Assembly (NCBI GenBank): GCA_947493575.1
Contig: CANLRQ010000015.1
Span: forward strand, 22,054-86,053
Direction of reading: 5' to 3'
Length of the DNA: 64,000 nucleotides
Source of the DNA: an uncultured Marinomonas sp.
Lineage (GTDB): Bacteria > Pseudomonadota > Gammaproteobacteria > Pseudomonadales > Marinomonadaceae
A program made the translations under genes and the position numbers. Positions within the stretch are counted from its first letter, which is position 1. Each line of letters starts with the position of its first letter. The notes beneath the pieces are model-generated. The model did no database searches. It was not told where the DNA came from and saw nothing but the letters and a program-made list of their open reading frames with translations. Positions 1 to 9,078 of the stretch are shown piece by piece.

Positions 1-14
1 TACTGCTGTTGCTC

Positions 15-332
15 TTATTTTGGGGTAGTACCTGCAATAAACATTTGTACCTGCTGGTTTTGTTCTCCCCAAATTTTAATTTTTACAGCGGATAAAAATG
101 TTTGTGCTTCTTTAAGGGTCACAATACCGTCAATAAGTTTTACGCCTATCCCTTCTTGAGCGAAGAAAAACCGCCATGTATGTCCATCAATAAGAACGTC
201 CCCTTCGCCATTTAAATAGGCGATTTGCTCCCATTTGTAATCATCTGGAACAAAGCAAGACAGCTCTTGACCCGCTTCTCCATATACTAGATCGGGAATG
301 TATCCTTGACGATCAACAAGTTCAAACTTCAT
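15..332 (-). CDS. Hypothetical protein, 105 aa
   Basis: I do not recognise this small soluble protein. It has no signal peptide, membrane segment or cysteine motif, and it is rich in aromatic and acidic residues. The start MKFELVDRQG is the first ATG of an open frame, and it is divergent from ugd with about 160 bases between them. It might be a small beta-rich domain, because short hydrophobic strands alternate with turns (for example HTWRFFFAQEGIGVKLIDG), but that is inference. Its product and link to the LPS genes are unknown. Confidence 0.55.
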   Translation of the reverse strand: MKFELVDRQGYIPDLVYGEAGQELSCFVPDDYKWEQIAYLNGEGDVLIDGHTWRFFFAQEGIGVKLIDGIVTLKEAQTFLSAVKIKIWGEQNQQVQMFIAGTTPK

Positions 333-493
333 ATATTGACTCCTTATTATTGTTTTTCTCTAGAGTAGCCTGATTATGAGTTTTTTGCTGTTATTATTTT
401 TATCTTTTTCATAGAGGAACCACTTTTGATTGAATACATTCATAAAGCTCCATAAAATGTCCTACAGATTTGTTAGCAAAATATGGAGCAGCT

Positions 494-1663
494 ATGAAAA
501 TAACCGTTGTTGGAACGGGTTACGTTGGCATTTCAAATGCGTTATTACTCGCGCAGCATAATGAGGTGGTTGCTCTTGATGTTATAGAGGAAAAAGTAAA
601 CTTATTAAATCAAGGCTTATCACCTATTGCTGATAAGGATATTGAGTACTACCTAGCTCACAAAAAATTAAACTTTAAAGCCACACTAGACAAACATGAC
701 GCATATGAAAATGCGGACTTTATTATCATAGCAACACCGACGGACTATGACCCTAAAACGAATTATTTCAATACGTCATTGGTTGAGTCGGTTATAAAAG
801 ATGTGCTCGATATAAACCCATTGGCAACAATGGTGATTAAATCAACCGTACCTGTTGGGTTCACCGAAAGAACTTCTCAAGAGTACAATACATCTAACCT
901 TATATTTTCCCCAGAATTTTTGCGAGAAGGTAAGGCGCTTTATGATAATTTACACCCATCTCGTATTGTTGTGGGTGAGGAATCAGGTAGAGCAAAACTC
1001 TTTTCGTCTTTATTAGCGCAAGGTGCTGAAAAAGAAAATGTTGATATCTTACTAACAGGGTCAACGGAAGCGGAGGCAATTAAACTTTTTGCTAATACCT
1101 ACTTAGCCATGCGAGTTGCTTTTTTTAACGAGCTAGATAGCTTCGCCGAGCAAAAAAACCTCAACTCAAAGCAAATTATTGAAGGTGTTAGTTTGGATTC
1201 CCGTATTGGAGGTCATTATAACAACCCTTCATTCGGGTATGGTGGCTATTGTCTGCCTAAGGACACGAAGCAATTATTAGCAAACTACGATAAAGTTCCT
1301 AATAACTTGGTACGTGCTATCGTTGAAGCTAATGCAACACGTAAAGATTTTATTGCTGACTCTATTATCAATAAACAACCTAAAATTGTTGGGATCTATC
1401 GATTGGTTATGAAAGTGGGTTCTGATAACTTTCGCTCTTCCGCTATTCAAGGTGTCATGAAGCGAATTAAAGCTAAAGGGATTGAGGTCGTAGTCTATGA
1501 GCCTGTTCTAGATGAAGACGATTTTTATAATTCTAGAGTTATTCGAGATATCCAAGAGTTTAAAAAAATCAGTGATGTGATTGTGGCTAATCGAATTACA
1601 GATGAAATATTAGATGTAGAAGATAAAATTTATACACGGGATTTATTTGGTCTTGATTCATAA
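494..1663 (+). CDS. ugd: UDP-glucose 6-dehydrogenase
   Basis: Oxidises UDP-glucose to UDP-glucuronate with two NAD+, in the cytoplasm, as a precursor for LPS or polysaccharide. The N-terminal Rossmann motif GTGYVG is followed by the family's central domain. The catalytic cysteine is C253 in [10 protein letters not shown]. The length of 389 aa matches short bacterial Ugd proteins. I chose ATG 494 over an in-frame TTG at 470 because GGAG at 485-488 is well spaced and [12 protein letters not shown] is the normal start. A GT90 gene follows 18 bases downstream, probably co-transcribed. The family assignment is secure; the end use of UDP-GlcA is inferred. Confidence 0.95.
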   Translation: MKITVVGTGYVGISNALLLAQHNEVVALDVIEEKVNLLNQGLSPIADKDIEYYLAHKKLNFKATLDKHDAYENADFIIIATPTDYDPKTNYFNTSLVESVIKDVLDINPLATMVIKSTVPVGFTERTSQEYNTSNLIFSPEFLREGKALYDNLHPSRIVVGEESGRAKLFSSLLAQGAEKENVDILLTGSTEAEAIKLFANTYLAMRVAFFNELDSFAEQKNLNSKQIIEGVSLDSRIGGHYNNPSFGYGGYCLPKDTKQLLANYDKVPNNLVRAIVEANATRKDFIADSIINKQPKIVGIYRLVMKVGSDNFRSSAIQGVMKRIKAKGIEVVVYEPVLDEDDFYNSRVIRDIQEFKKISDVIVANRITDEILDVEDKIYTRDLFGLDS

Positions 1664-1681
1664 CGGTACAGTTTTTAAAAA

Positions 1682-2617
1682 ATGAAAGATTTAGAGTATA
1701 TAAAAAAAAGAGCTAAGAAAATTTGGTACTATTTTTCTGAAACGTTAGTGATTAATAAGCCAGAGTTTAAAAACTTTAGCAGTAAGTTGTCTGGCTATAT
1801 AATAGATGATGAAATCGAAAAAAGAGTTTCTTATTATTGTAAAAATCAACCAAATTTTTCTCTTGAAAATGCTGTTTCGATTGGGGATTTCAAAAAAGAA
1901 AAAAGTTTTGCGTACTACGCTGATACCAAAAAAATAGTGAAATTCTTCCCCAAAAAACTACGCTTTAATTATATCTTTGGTGACGTCATTCACATACCTA
2001 AAGACCCTTCTTTTGTTAAGAGTAGGCCAATATCAGAAGAAAATCAGTCATCAGTTCTACTTAAATTGAATGCTATCAGACATTATAATTTTGTGGATGA
2101 TATAAGAAAATTTGAAGAGAAAAAAAATCAAGCTGTTTGGCGTGGAATGATTTATCAAGAACACAGAAAAATTTTGTCGGATAAATTTTCAAATCATCCA
2201 TTATGCGATATAGGTCACTGTGATGAGAAACTCATTGATGATGCTGGTTATAAGGGGTATCTAACGATTGAGGATCAACTTTCTTATAAATACATAGTGA
2301 GTGTTGAGGGTAAAGATGTTGCAACGAATCTAAAGTGGATTATGTCCTCGAATTCTTTGTGCTTTATGAGGCGTCCACGTTTTGAAACTTGGTATATGGA
2401 AGGGTTATTGGTTCCAGGTATTCATTATGTTTTATTAAAAGATGACTTTAGTGATCTTGAAGAAAAAATTCAGTATTACAACGACAATCCTTCAGCCGCA
2501 TTAAACATTATTAAAAATGCTCAAGGTTACACTCAACAATTTAAAGATGCCGATAGAGAGCATAAAATTAACCTTTTAGTCGCGAAAAAATATTTCGAAT
2601 TATCTGGTCAACTATAA
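1682..2617 (+). CDS. Glycosyltransferase family 90 (CAP10-like) LPS glycosyltransferase
   Basis: A predicted cytoplasmic glycosyltransferase that adds a sugar to LPS core or O-chain. It shows the GT90/CAP10 pattern: AVWRG near the middle, then EDQLSYKYIVSVEGKDVATN, and a C-terminal RRPRFETWYMEGLLVPG block followed by helices. No signal peptide or TM segment is seen. The 311 aa length is typical of bacterial members. Composition is very AT-rich: 13 G+C in the 60 bases at 1681-1740. That suggests a variable outer-core locus. Donor and acceptor cannot be read from the sequence; UDP-Xyl, UDP-Glc or UDP-GlcA are possible. Confidence 0.85.
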   Translation: MKDLEYIKKRAKKIWYYFSETLVINKPEFKNFSSKLSGYIIDDEIEKRVSYYCKNQPNFSLENAVSIGDFKKEKSFAYYADTKKIVKFFPKKLRFNYIFGDVIHIPKDPSFVKSRPISEENQSSVLLKLNAIRHYNFVDDIRKFEEKKNQAVWRGMIYQEHRKILSDKFSNHPLCDIGHCDEKLIDDAGYKGYLTIEDQLSYKYIVSVEGKDVATNLKWIMSSNSLCFMRRPRFETWYMEGLLVPGIHYVLLKDDFSDLEEKIQYYNDNPSAALNIIKNAQGYTQQFKDADREHKINLLVAKKYFELSGQL

Positions 2618-2629
2618 AAATAGGTAATT

Positions 2630-3409
2630 ATGAGCAATATTAATACTCTGGGTGTTTTGATGATTGTGAAAAACGAAGAGAAACACCTAGAAAAATGTCT
2701 GCAGTCTGTCTCTGGTTGGGTGGATGAAATTGTTATTCTTGATTCAGGAAGCACGGACTCAACCCTAGACATTGCCAACCAATATCAATCTAAGGTCTAT
2801 CAAAATCTAGAATGGCCAGGATTTGGCAAACAAAGACAACAAGCCCAATCTTATATGACATCGGACTGGGTGCTTGTGCTTGATGCTGATGAATGTGTTT
2901 CTCCTGAATTGAAGGTTTTGATACAGGAAACCGTTCGCACTTCTTCTTTAGATACTTGTTATCAAGTGAATCGATTAACCAAGGCTTTTGGTAAATACAT
3001 ACATTACTCTGGTTGGAGTCCTGACTGGATTGTGCGCTTGTATCCAAGAGAGAAGGCTGCATATAACGATGCACTAGTGCATGAAAAAGTTGTATTTGGG
3101 AACGACATACAAGTGAAAAAAATCAAGGGTGGATTTCTGTACCATGATACATATGAAAACTTACATCATTATATTAAAAAGACCACAGGTTATTTAAAAG
3201 CGTGGACAGATCAAAGAGAAGGTAAGAAAAAATCTGGTTTAGGAACCGCGTTGCTACATGCCTTTGCTTGTTTTATAAAAATGTATTTTATAAAACGTGG
3301 ATTTTTAGATGGAAAACATGGTTTCATTCTTGCTTGGTTAGGAATGCATTCAACCTTTGTTAAATATATTGATTTATGGATGCGAGAGCAGGCGGAGTCA
3401 AAGAAATGA
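2630..3409 (+). CDS. waaE: GT2 glycosyltransferase, WaaE/KdtX type (LPS core)
   Basis: A family 2 glycosyltransferase of the inner-core glucosyltransferase type; WaaE adds beta-1,4-glucose to heptose I. The GT-A fold motifs are visible: MIVKNEEKHLEKCLQSV, then VDEIVILDSGSTDST, and the metal-binding DXD-type VLDADE. GFGKQRQQAQ and GWSPDWIVRLYPR are characteristic of the WaaE/YhjX branch. The C-terminal hydrophobic stretch (LLHAFACFIKMYFIKRGF) probably contacts the inner membrane. The stop overlaps the start of the next glycosyltransferase in an ATGA, so the two are translationally coupled. The exact acceptor is inferred. Confidence 0.82.
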   Translation: MSNINTLGVLMIVKNEEKHLEKCLQSVSGWVDEIVILDSGSTDSTLDIANQYQSKVYQNLEWPGFGKQRQQAQSYMTSDWVLVLDADECVSPELKVLIQETVRTSSLDTCYQVNRLTKAFGKYIHYSGWSPDWIVRLYPREKAAYNDALVHEKVVFGNDIQVKKIKGGFLYHDTYENLHHYIKKTTGYLKAWTDQREGKKKSGLGTALLHAFACFIKMYFIKRGFLDGKHGFILAWLGMHSTFVKYIDLWMREQAESKK

Positions 3410-4191
3410 AAGTGTCGTTAATTGTCACGACTTATAATTGGAAAGAGGCACTTGAAGTAGTATTACAAAGTGTTATTACTCAAAAAGTTTTTCCAAATGA
3501 AGTTATTATTGCCGATGACGGATCTAGAGACGATACGAAAGAGTTGATTGATTCTTATGCAAAAATATTTCCTGTACCTCTTATTCATAGTTGGCAAGAG
3601 GATGATGGATTTAGGGCTGCTAAAAGCCGTAATAAGGCCATTGCTAAAGCGAGTTACGAATACATAGTGATGATTGATGGGGATATTATGCTCCATCCGA
3701 ATTTTATTAAAGATCATATTAAAGCCTCACGAGAAGGTTTTTTTGTGCAAGGCTGCCGTGCGTTGTTAAATGAAGAGCTATGTAAAGACGTTATTAATGG
3801 AGATACGCGCCTTTCTATTTTTACTAAGGGGATAAAAAATAGAAAAAATGTTATTTCAAACTCTGTCTTGAGTTCAATGTTTTCAAGAGTATGGAATTCT
3901 GATAAATCCACTCGTACTTGTAACTTTGCTGCATGGAAGCAAGACTTGATCAATGTGAATGGGTTTAATGAGAAATTTGAGGGGTGGGGGCGTGAAGACA
4001 GTGAACTTGTGATTAGAATGCTAAACCATGGTTTAAATCGAATTTATTTAAAGTTTGCTGGTGTTGGATTCCATTTATACCATCCAGAAAATGAAAGAAA
4101 AAGCTTAGAATATAATGATTTTTTGCTTAAGAACACTATTGATGAAAAATTGAGTCAATGTGAGTTAGGTTTGAATCAGCAGATAGATTAA
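3406..4191 (+). CDS. GT2 glycosyltransferase with galactosyltransferase-like C-terminal region
   Basis: A second GT-A glycosyltransferase of the LPS locus. LIVTTYNWKEALEVVLQSV and EVIIADDGSRDDT form the nucleotide-binding part, MIDGDIMLH carries the DXD-type metal site, and NFAAWKQDLINVNGFNEKF with EGWGREDSELVIRM matches the acceptor-side block of chondroitin-synthase-like GT2 enzymes. I chose ATG 3406, which overlaps the previous stop and has GGAG at 3394-3397, over an upstream in-frame ATG at 3376. The stop codon TAA (4189-4191) lies within the TTAA target site of an IS5-type element, so insertion occurred exactly at the gene end. The sugar specificity is unknown. Confidence 0.83.
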   Translation: MKVSLIVTTYNWKEALEVVLQSVITQKVFPNEVIIADDGSRDDTKELIDSYAKIFPVPLIHSWQEDDGFRAAKSRNKAIAKASYEYIVMIDGDIMLHPNFIKDHIKASREGFFVQGCRALLNEELCKDVINGDTRLSIFTKGIKNRKNVISNSVLSSMFSRVWNSDKSTRTCNFAAWKQDLINVNGFNEKFEGWGREDSELVIRMLNHGLNRIYLKFAGVGFHLYHPENERKSLEYNDFLLKNTIDEKLSQCELGLNQQID

Positions 4192-4445
4192 GGAAGGTGC
4201 GAATAAGTTCTACTAAGCCTGTATTCTTGGCGGAGCATCTTGAAAATAGATCGGCTATTCACATTCGATACTTGCCTTGAGTAACAGGCTTTTAGACTAT
4301 GCCCTACGGGTCTTCCAGTGCCTTTCAGAGAGAGTGTCACATTGCGTTACAATTCTTTGAAAGGCATTAACATTCCTGCAAAATCGTGCCTTATTTGACG
4401 GTTTCTCTGAAAGACTGAGGCTTAGTAGACTTATTCGTACTTTCC
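4192..4445. mobile_element. Internally deleted IS5-type element (no transposase)
   Basis: The left end GGAAGGTGCGAATAAG (4192-4207) is the 16-base terminal repeat of IS5. The right end (4430-4445), read on the minus strand, is GGAAAGTACGAATAAG. The match continues inward through TCTACTAAGCCT on both sides, so arms of about 28 bases differ at two positions plus one inserted T. Flanks are TTAA (4188-4191) and TCAA (4446-4449), consistent with the YTAR target duplication of IS5 after one mutation. The 254-base interior has no transposase frame. It contains a further inverted repeat, TGCCTTTCA (4319-4327) with TGAAAGGCA (4358-4366). The right 55 bases are translated as the end of waaF. Confidence 0.82.
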
Positions 4446-5434
4446 TCAATAACTTTTATTGGCTTTAAATCATTTTGACAATTTGTGTGTCCTAGAGGAC
4501 AGTTTCTTTTAAAGCAAGGTGAGCATTCTAAATGTAAATTATGAATGGTTTTCTTGTCTGTGAGTGGTGGTGTGAATAGTTCACTGGTGGATCCGTAAAT
4601 ACCATGTACGTGAGTACCTACAGCCGCAGCAACATGCATCAAACCAGAATCGTTACTGATTGCTTGGTCCGCATAGGCCAATAAATCAATGGCATCCACC
4701 AATTTGGTTTTGCCGCATAAATTAAAGGCAAATTCCCCTAAGCCACTGATAATCTTGTCTCCATCCTCCTGATCTTTCGGGCCACCTAAAACCCATATTT
4801 GATAACCTTCATTAATAAAGTGATTTGCGACTTCATGAAAGTGATGCAGTGGCCATTGTTTAGATGGGCCAAATTCAGCGCCAGCCATTAATGCGATGGC
4901 TGGTTTATCTTTCGATAGGTTCAGAGAAGATAGTAAATTTTGTTGGTTGTTTTTATCCACCGATAATTGCGGGTTAATAATGGGTTCTGGTGGATAGGCT
5001 TTGGATTGCTCTACTCCTAATGAAGTAAAGCGTTTAACAGTTTGATTTAAAATGTTTTTATCTAGGACGCGACGTTCTGTTAGTAGTACAAAACGTTGCT
5101 CGCCATGGAACCCGACCCGTTCGGGTATATTGGCAAAAAAAGGCACAAGGGCCGATTTCCAAGATCTTGGTAGTACAATAGCTTTATCGTAGCTCTCTGA
5201 TTTTAATGACTTTCCTAGCTGCCTACGAGTGTTAATGCCCCATTCGCCATGGCCTGTTTCTAATGTTATGGCGTTTCTAACCTCGCTCATTCTCGCTAAG
5301 ATAGGTGCAGACCAAGCTGGGCCCACAACGTCAATGATTGCACTTGGATCGTCAATTTTAATGCGGCTGAATAAAGTTTGAGCCATGACCATATCGCCAA
5401 CCCATGATGGGCCTACGATGAGATATTTAGCCAT
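4391..5434 (-). CDS. waaF: ADP-heptose:LPS heptosyltransferase II
   Basis: Transfers the second heptose from ADP-L-glycero-D-manno-heptose onto heptose I of the LPS inner core, on the cytoplasmic face of the inner membrane. GT9 features are clear: N-terminal [18 protein letters not shown], the nucleotide-site region [15 protein letters not shown], and [15 protein letters not shown] near the C-terminus. Length is 347 aa, normal for WaaF. The final 17 residues ([17 protein letters not shown]) are encoded by the right end of the IS5-type element at 4192-4445, so the native tail has been replaced. The ATG overlaps the hldD stop by 8 bases, so the pair is an operon. Confidence 0.95.
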   Translation of the reverse strand: MAKYLIVGPSWVGDMVMAQTLFSRIKIDDPSAIIDVVGPAWSAPILARMSEVRNAITLETGHGEWGINTRRQLGKSLKSESYDKAIVLPRSWKSALVPFFANIPERVGFHGEQRFVLLTERRVLDKNILNQTVKRFTSLGVEQSKAYPPEPIINPQLSVDKNNQQNLLSSLNLSKDKPAIALMAGAEFGPSKQWPLHHFHEVANHFINEGYQIWVLGGPKDQEDGDKIISGLGEFAFNLCGKTKLVDAIDLLAYADQAISNDSGLMHVAAAVGTHVHGIYGSTSELFTPPLTDKKTIHNLHLECSPCFKRNCPLGHTNCQNDLKPIKVIEESTNKSTKPQSFRETVK

Positions 5435-6374
5435 GTTGTTCCATCCAAGTTAAGTAATCTGTTACGCCTTGAGAAAGGCCTCGAAAGTTACCTTCGTAAC
5501 CAACGCTGCGTAAATGGCTAATATCTGCTTCAGTAAAACTTTGGTAGACACCTTTTAAATGCTCAGGGAAATCAATATATTCAACTTCTCCTTTGCCATA
5601 GTATTGAATTACTGTTTCAGCAATGGTTCTGAAAGGTTCAGCTTGACCCGTTCCTAGGTTGAAAATGCCAGATTGTTTTGGATTATCTAAAAACCAAAGT
5701 TTAGTGTTTACTAGATCTTCAACATAGATGAAATCACGGCTTTGACCTCCCGCTTCATAGCCATCGTATGCACCAAACAATTTTGGATTTTCTCCTGCAA
5801 TAATTTGATTACGTAAATGAAACGCAACACTTGCCATGGTTCCTTTATGTTGCTCACGTGGGCCATAAACATTGAAATATCGGAAGCCACATACTTGGCT
5901 TTCTATAGTTGGCAATAAACGACGTACATATTGGTCAAATTGAAACTTTGAAAAAGCGTACATGTTTAATGGGTTTTCTTGAGACCTGTCTTCTTTGAAT
6001 ACGGGGCCAGCGCCATAGACAGACGCTGAAGATGCGTAAGAGAAAGGAATATTTCTGTCTAAACAATAATGCAACACGGCTTTAGAATATTGGTAATTCA
6101 CCTCCATGACGAACTTACCATTCCACTCTGTTGTGGCAGAGCACGCGCCCTCATGAAAAATAGCGGTAACTTCGATATCAAGCGTATTATTTTTGATAGC
6201 AGCTAAAAAGTCGTGCATATCCATGTAATCGGCAATATTCAGATCACTTAGGTTACGGCACTTTTTGCCATCGGTAAGGTCATCGACAACCAAAATGTCA
6301 TCAATGCCTCTTTTGTTTAATGCGTGGATAATATTGCTACCAATAAAGCCAGCACCACCGGTAACTACGTACAT
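5427..6374 (-). CDS. hldD: ADP-L-glycero-D-manno-heptose 6-epimerase
   Basis: Last step of ADP-heptose synthesis: converts ADP-D-glycero- to ADP-L-glycero-D-manno-heptose. It is an extended SDR protein with the NADP-binding [10 protein letters not shown] at residues 6-15, the catalytic pair Y139 and K143 in [10 protein letters not shown], and the family signature [12 protein letters not shown]. The 315 aa length fits. It supplies the donor used by WaaF, encoded immediately downstream with overlapping ends. HldE, which makes the preceding intermediates, is encoded divergently at 7651. An AGE-family epimerase lies 26 bases upstream on the same strand. Confidence 0.96.
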   Translation of the reverse strand: MYVVTGGAGFIGSNIIHALNKRGIDDILVVDDLTDGKKCRNLSDLNIADYMDMHDFLAAIKNNTLDIEVTAIFHEGACSATTEWNGKFVMEVNYQYSKAVLHYCLDRNIPFSYASSASVYGAGPVFKEDRSQENPLNMYAFSKFQFDQYVRRLLPTIESQVCGFRYFNVYGPREQHKGTMASVAFHLRNQIIAGENPKLFGAYDGYEAGGQSRDFIYVEDLVNTKLWFLDNPKQSGIFNLGTGQAEPFRTIAETVIQYYGKGEVEYIDFPEHLKGVYQSFTEADISHLRSVGYEGNFRGLSQGVTDYLTWMEQHG

Positions 6375-6400
6375 ATGGTTGTCCTATAATTCTAAACTTG

Positions 6401-7561
6401 TTACTTCAAATGCGTTTGAGGAGCTTGAGACATGGTCTGTTCTGACCAATGTATCACTTCCCATAAACCTAAAAAAATATGGTAACTGCTTGTCCCAGGT
6501 AAAGGGTGAGTTTTTGCTTTATTATTTTCATCTAAAAACTCATTCCAGTGACCGTCAGGGTAAAAGTAATGAGTAAAAATAAAACTGAGAGCTTTTTTTA
6601 CATGATCTTCTTGCCCTGTGTGGCCTTCAATATGGACGCAAAGTGCTTTCAGGTATTCTGTAAGTGGCCATATGCGTTTTTCTTTGTCTAAAGGTTGATT
6701 CGTTTCAGCATGAATCTGATTGTAAATGCCACCGTTAGGGTCAAGACCGTGCTTGATTCCTTTCTGCCATAAGGTTTCAGCAAGTGTTAAGTAGTCAGGA
6801 TTCTGTTCAATTTTATAAGCTTGGTGTAATAGCCAAACCCACTCAAAATGGTGTCCTGGCTCTATAATATGGCCTGTGGCCTCATCATGTTCCCAGTTGG
6901 AGCTGAAAAATTCTCTTAAACTGTTTGTATTGGCGTCAAAAAATTGAGTTTGAGCAAGCGTTAATAACTCTATTAGTGCTGTCTTATAATGGTTTTTTTG
7001 AGTTGCATTATAAGCAGCAATATATCCCTCGAGTAAGTGCATGTGCGGATTCTGACGACGAACAGACATGAGGTTTAAAGGGATGGACTCGTAATACCCC
7101 CCATTAGATGAACGCATTTCTGTTTGTAAAAATTGATGCGTTGATTCCATTAGTTCAAGCGCTCTAGGGTCTTTAGTCGCTTTATAATAAAAACTAAAGG
7201 AAAGCATGACAAAGGCCAAAGCATAGGCATCGCTTTTCTCATCAAGGGTATTTAAATTATCATCTAAAGAAAAAATCCAGCGGTTTTTTTGATAATAATG
7301 TTGAATGATAAATTCAAACAAGGGTTGTAGACGAGCTTCCCAATCTGGGTTGTCGTCAACGGTAGCGGCATGAGAAAAAGTATAGAGTTGTCGACATTGG
7401 GTTAATAATCTAACCCTACCAACTGGGTTAATCTTCCAGTCTGTTGTTAAGCTTTCATAGCTATAACCTAATGTCGGATGAAAACCATGGATATTCCATT
7501 GTTTGAGTAACTGTCCAAAAACAAAGCTTTGGCAATTCTTTTTTATCAATCCCAATATCAT
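6401..7561 (-). CDS. AGE-family (N-acylglucosamine 2-epimerase-like) sugar epimerase/isomerase
   Basis: A predicted cytoplasmic (alpha/alpha)6-barrel sugar epimerase or isomerase. Family features include RVRLLTQCRQLYTFSHA near the N-terminus, RRQNPHMHLLEGYIAAY, EPGHHFEWVWLL and the C-terminal SSYHIFLGLWEV, which supply the conserved Arg and His residues of the AGE/YihS active site. The 386 aa length is typical. It precedes hldD-waaF on the same strand. Members isomerise GlcNAc/ManNAc, mannose/fructose or sulfoquinovose, and the sequence does not decide which; mannose or hexosamine supply to the LPS core is an inference from position. It is divergent from hldE with about 90 bases between. Confidence 0.85.
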   Translation of the reverse strand: MILGLIKKNCQSFVFGQLLKQWNIHGFHPTLGYSYESLTTDWKINPVGRVRLLTQCRQLYTFSHAATVDDNPDWEARLQPLFEFIIQHYYQKNRWIFSLDDNLNTLDEKSDAYALAFVMLSFSFYYKATKDPRALELMESTHQFLQTEMRSSNGGYYESIPLNLMSVRRQNPHMHLLEGYIAAYNATQKNHYKTALIELLTLAQTQFFDANTNSLREFFSSNWEHDEATGHIIEPGHHFEWVWLLHQAYKIEQNPDYLTLAETLWQKGIKHGLDPNGGIYNQIHAETNQPLDKEKRIWPLTEYLKALCVHIEGHTGQEDHVKKALSFIFTHYFYPDGHWNEFLDENNKAKTHPLPGTSSYHIFLGLWEVIHWSEQTMSQAPQTHLK

Positions 7562-7650
7562 TACTATCGTGCCTTATTTTTTAGTCTATCCAACTTAGCT
7601 ATTGAATATGATAAGATGCTCGACCTCAAAAATCGAATACTATTATTGCT

Positions 7651-9078
7651 ATGAACTCTTCTTATCTTAATTTTAAAGAAAAACATGTCTTGGTTGTTGG
7701 TGATGTCATGCTAGATCGTTACTGGCATGGTGGCACCTCCCGTATTTCTCCTGAAGCGCCAGTGCAAGTGGTAAAGGTTTCTGGTGTTGAAGACCGTGCA
7801 GGGGGCGCTGCTAATGTTGCTTTAGGGTTGGCTAAATTGGGTGTAAAAGTCACTCTTATTGGTATTGTAGGTAAAGACGAAAATGCCACAGCGCTTGAGA
7901 CATGTTTAGTTAATGAAAATGTTCAGTGCCACTTTTTTCAAAGTAATGATTTGCCAACAATTACTAAATTAAGGGTAATCAGTCGGCACCAACAATTAAT
8001 TCGTGTTGATTTTGAAGAAGACTTTGCAAGTTTTGACCATAGAGCTGAAGTTGAATCTTTGGTAGATCAAGTTATTCATGACTGTGATGCCGTAATTTTT
8101 TCTGACTATGCGAAAGGAACCTTATCAGGTATTAAAGGTTTGATTGAATTAGCCAATCGAGCTGCTGTTCCTTCTTTTGTTGACCCTAAAGGGAATGACT
8201 TTTCTATTTACCAAGGAGCTACCTTGGTTAAACCTAATTTTAGTGAGTTTGAAGCGATTGTTGGCGCTTGTAAAAACACCGATGACTTAATAACACGAGG
8301 CGAATCTTTACTGAAACAGTATGGATGGAAAGCATTGCTGGTGACTCGTGGTGAAGATGGTCTGATGTTATTTGAAGAGAATAAAGCACCGTTTTCCCTT
8401 GCTACTGCCGCGCGTGAAGTGTTTGACGTCACTGGTGCGGGTGATACTGTTATAGCCGTTCTTGCATCGATTTTTGTCACCAGTAAACGATTAACTGACG
8501 CAGTTGAGTATGCCAATCAGGCCGCTGGTTATGTCATTGGAAAATTAGGTACAGCAACAATTTCTTCTGAACAGCTTGAAGCCATTATGTTTGCTCGTAC
8601 GAGGACAACCAATTTTGGTGTGTTATCTCCTGAAGAGCTGTTGGAACAAATTCAGTTGGCTCAGCTAAATGATGAAAAAGTTGTTTTCACTAATGGATGT
8701 TTTGATATTTTGCATCCAGGTCATGTAACTTACATGAAGCAAGCAAAAGCATTGGGTGATCGTTTGATTGTTGCCGTGAATACAGATGCTTCTGTGAAGC
8801 GTTTAAAAGGAGATAAACGTCCAATCAATAACCTAGAACATAGAATGGCAGTATTAGAGGGCGTGGGAGCAATCGATTGGGTAACTTGGTTTGATGAAGA
8901 CACCCCAAAAGAATTAATAGAAGCACTTTCTCCTGATGTCCTTGTAAAAGGTGGGGATTACTCCATTGATACTATTGTCGGAGCAGATCATGTGTTGAGT
9001 TTAGGAGGGGAGGTTAAAGTACTGACTTTTGTTGATGGATACTCTACGACTAAAATTATTGAAAAGGCTAATTTGTAA
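7651..9078 (+). CDS. hldE: Bifunctional heptose 7-phosphate kinase / heptose 1-phosphate adenylyltransferase
   Basis: Makes ADP-D-glycero-D-manno-heptose for the LPS inner core. Residues 1 to about 325 are a PfkB-type kinase with GGAANVALGLAKLG and the ATP/base motif DVTGAGDT at 259-266 (base D265). Residues from about 340 are a cytidylyltransferase-like domain with TNGCFD at 347-352 and HPGH, then RPINNLEHRMAVLEG. The 475 aa fused form is normal for gammaproteobacteria. msbA begins on the base after its stop codon, and waaA follows that with overlapping ends. No clear Shine-Dalgarno is seen before ATG 7651. Confidence 0.97.
   Translation: MNSSYLNFKEKHVLVVGDVMLDRYWHGGTSRISPEAPVQVVKVSGVEDRAGGAANVALGLAKLGVKVTLIGIVGKDENATALETCLVNENVQCHFFQSNDLPTITKLRVISRHQQLIRVDFEEDFASFDHRAEVESLVDQVIHDCDAVIFSDYAKGTLSGIKGLIELANRAAVPSFVDPKGNDFSIYQGATLVKPNFSEFEAIVGACKNTDDLITRGESLLKQYGWKALLVTRGEDGLMLFEENKAPFSLATAAREVFDVTGAGDTVIAVLASIFVTSKRLTDAVEYANQAAGYVIGKLGTATISSEQLEAIMFARTRTTNFGVLSPEELLEQIQLAQLNDEKVVFTNGCFDILHPGHVTYMKQAKALGDRLIVAVNTDASVKRLKGDKRPINNLEHRMAVLEGVGAIDWVTWFDEDTPKELIEALSPDVLVKGGDYSIDTIVGADHVLSLGGEVKVLTFVDGYSTTKIIEKANL

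Noticed and set aside
2790..3074. Open frame on the minus strand inside waaE
   Set aside because: Antisense to a well-conserved gene, low-complexity translation, no ribosome binding site.
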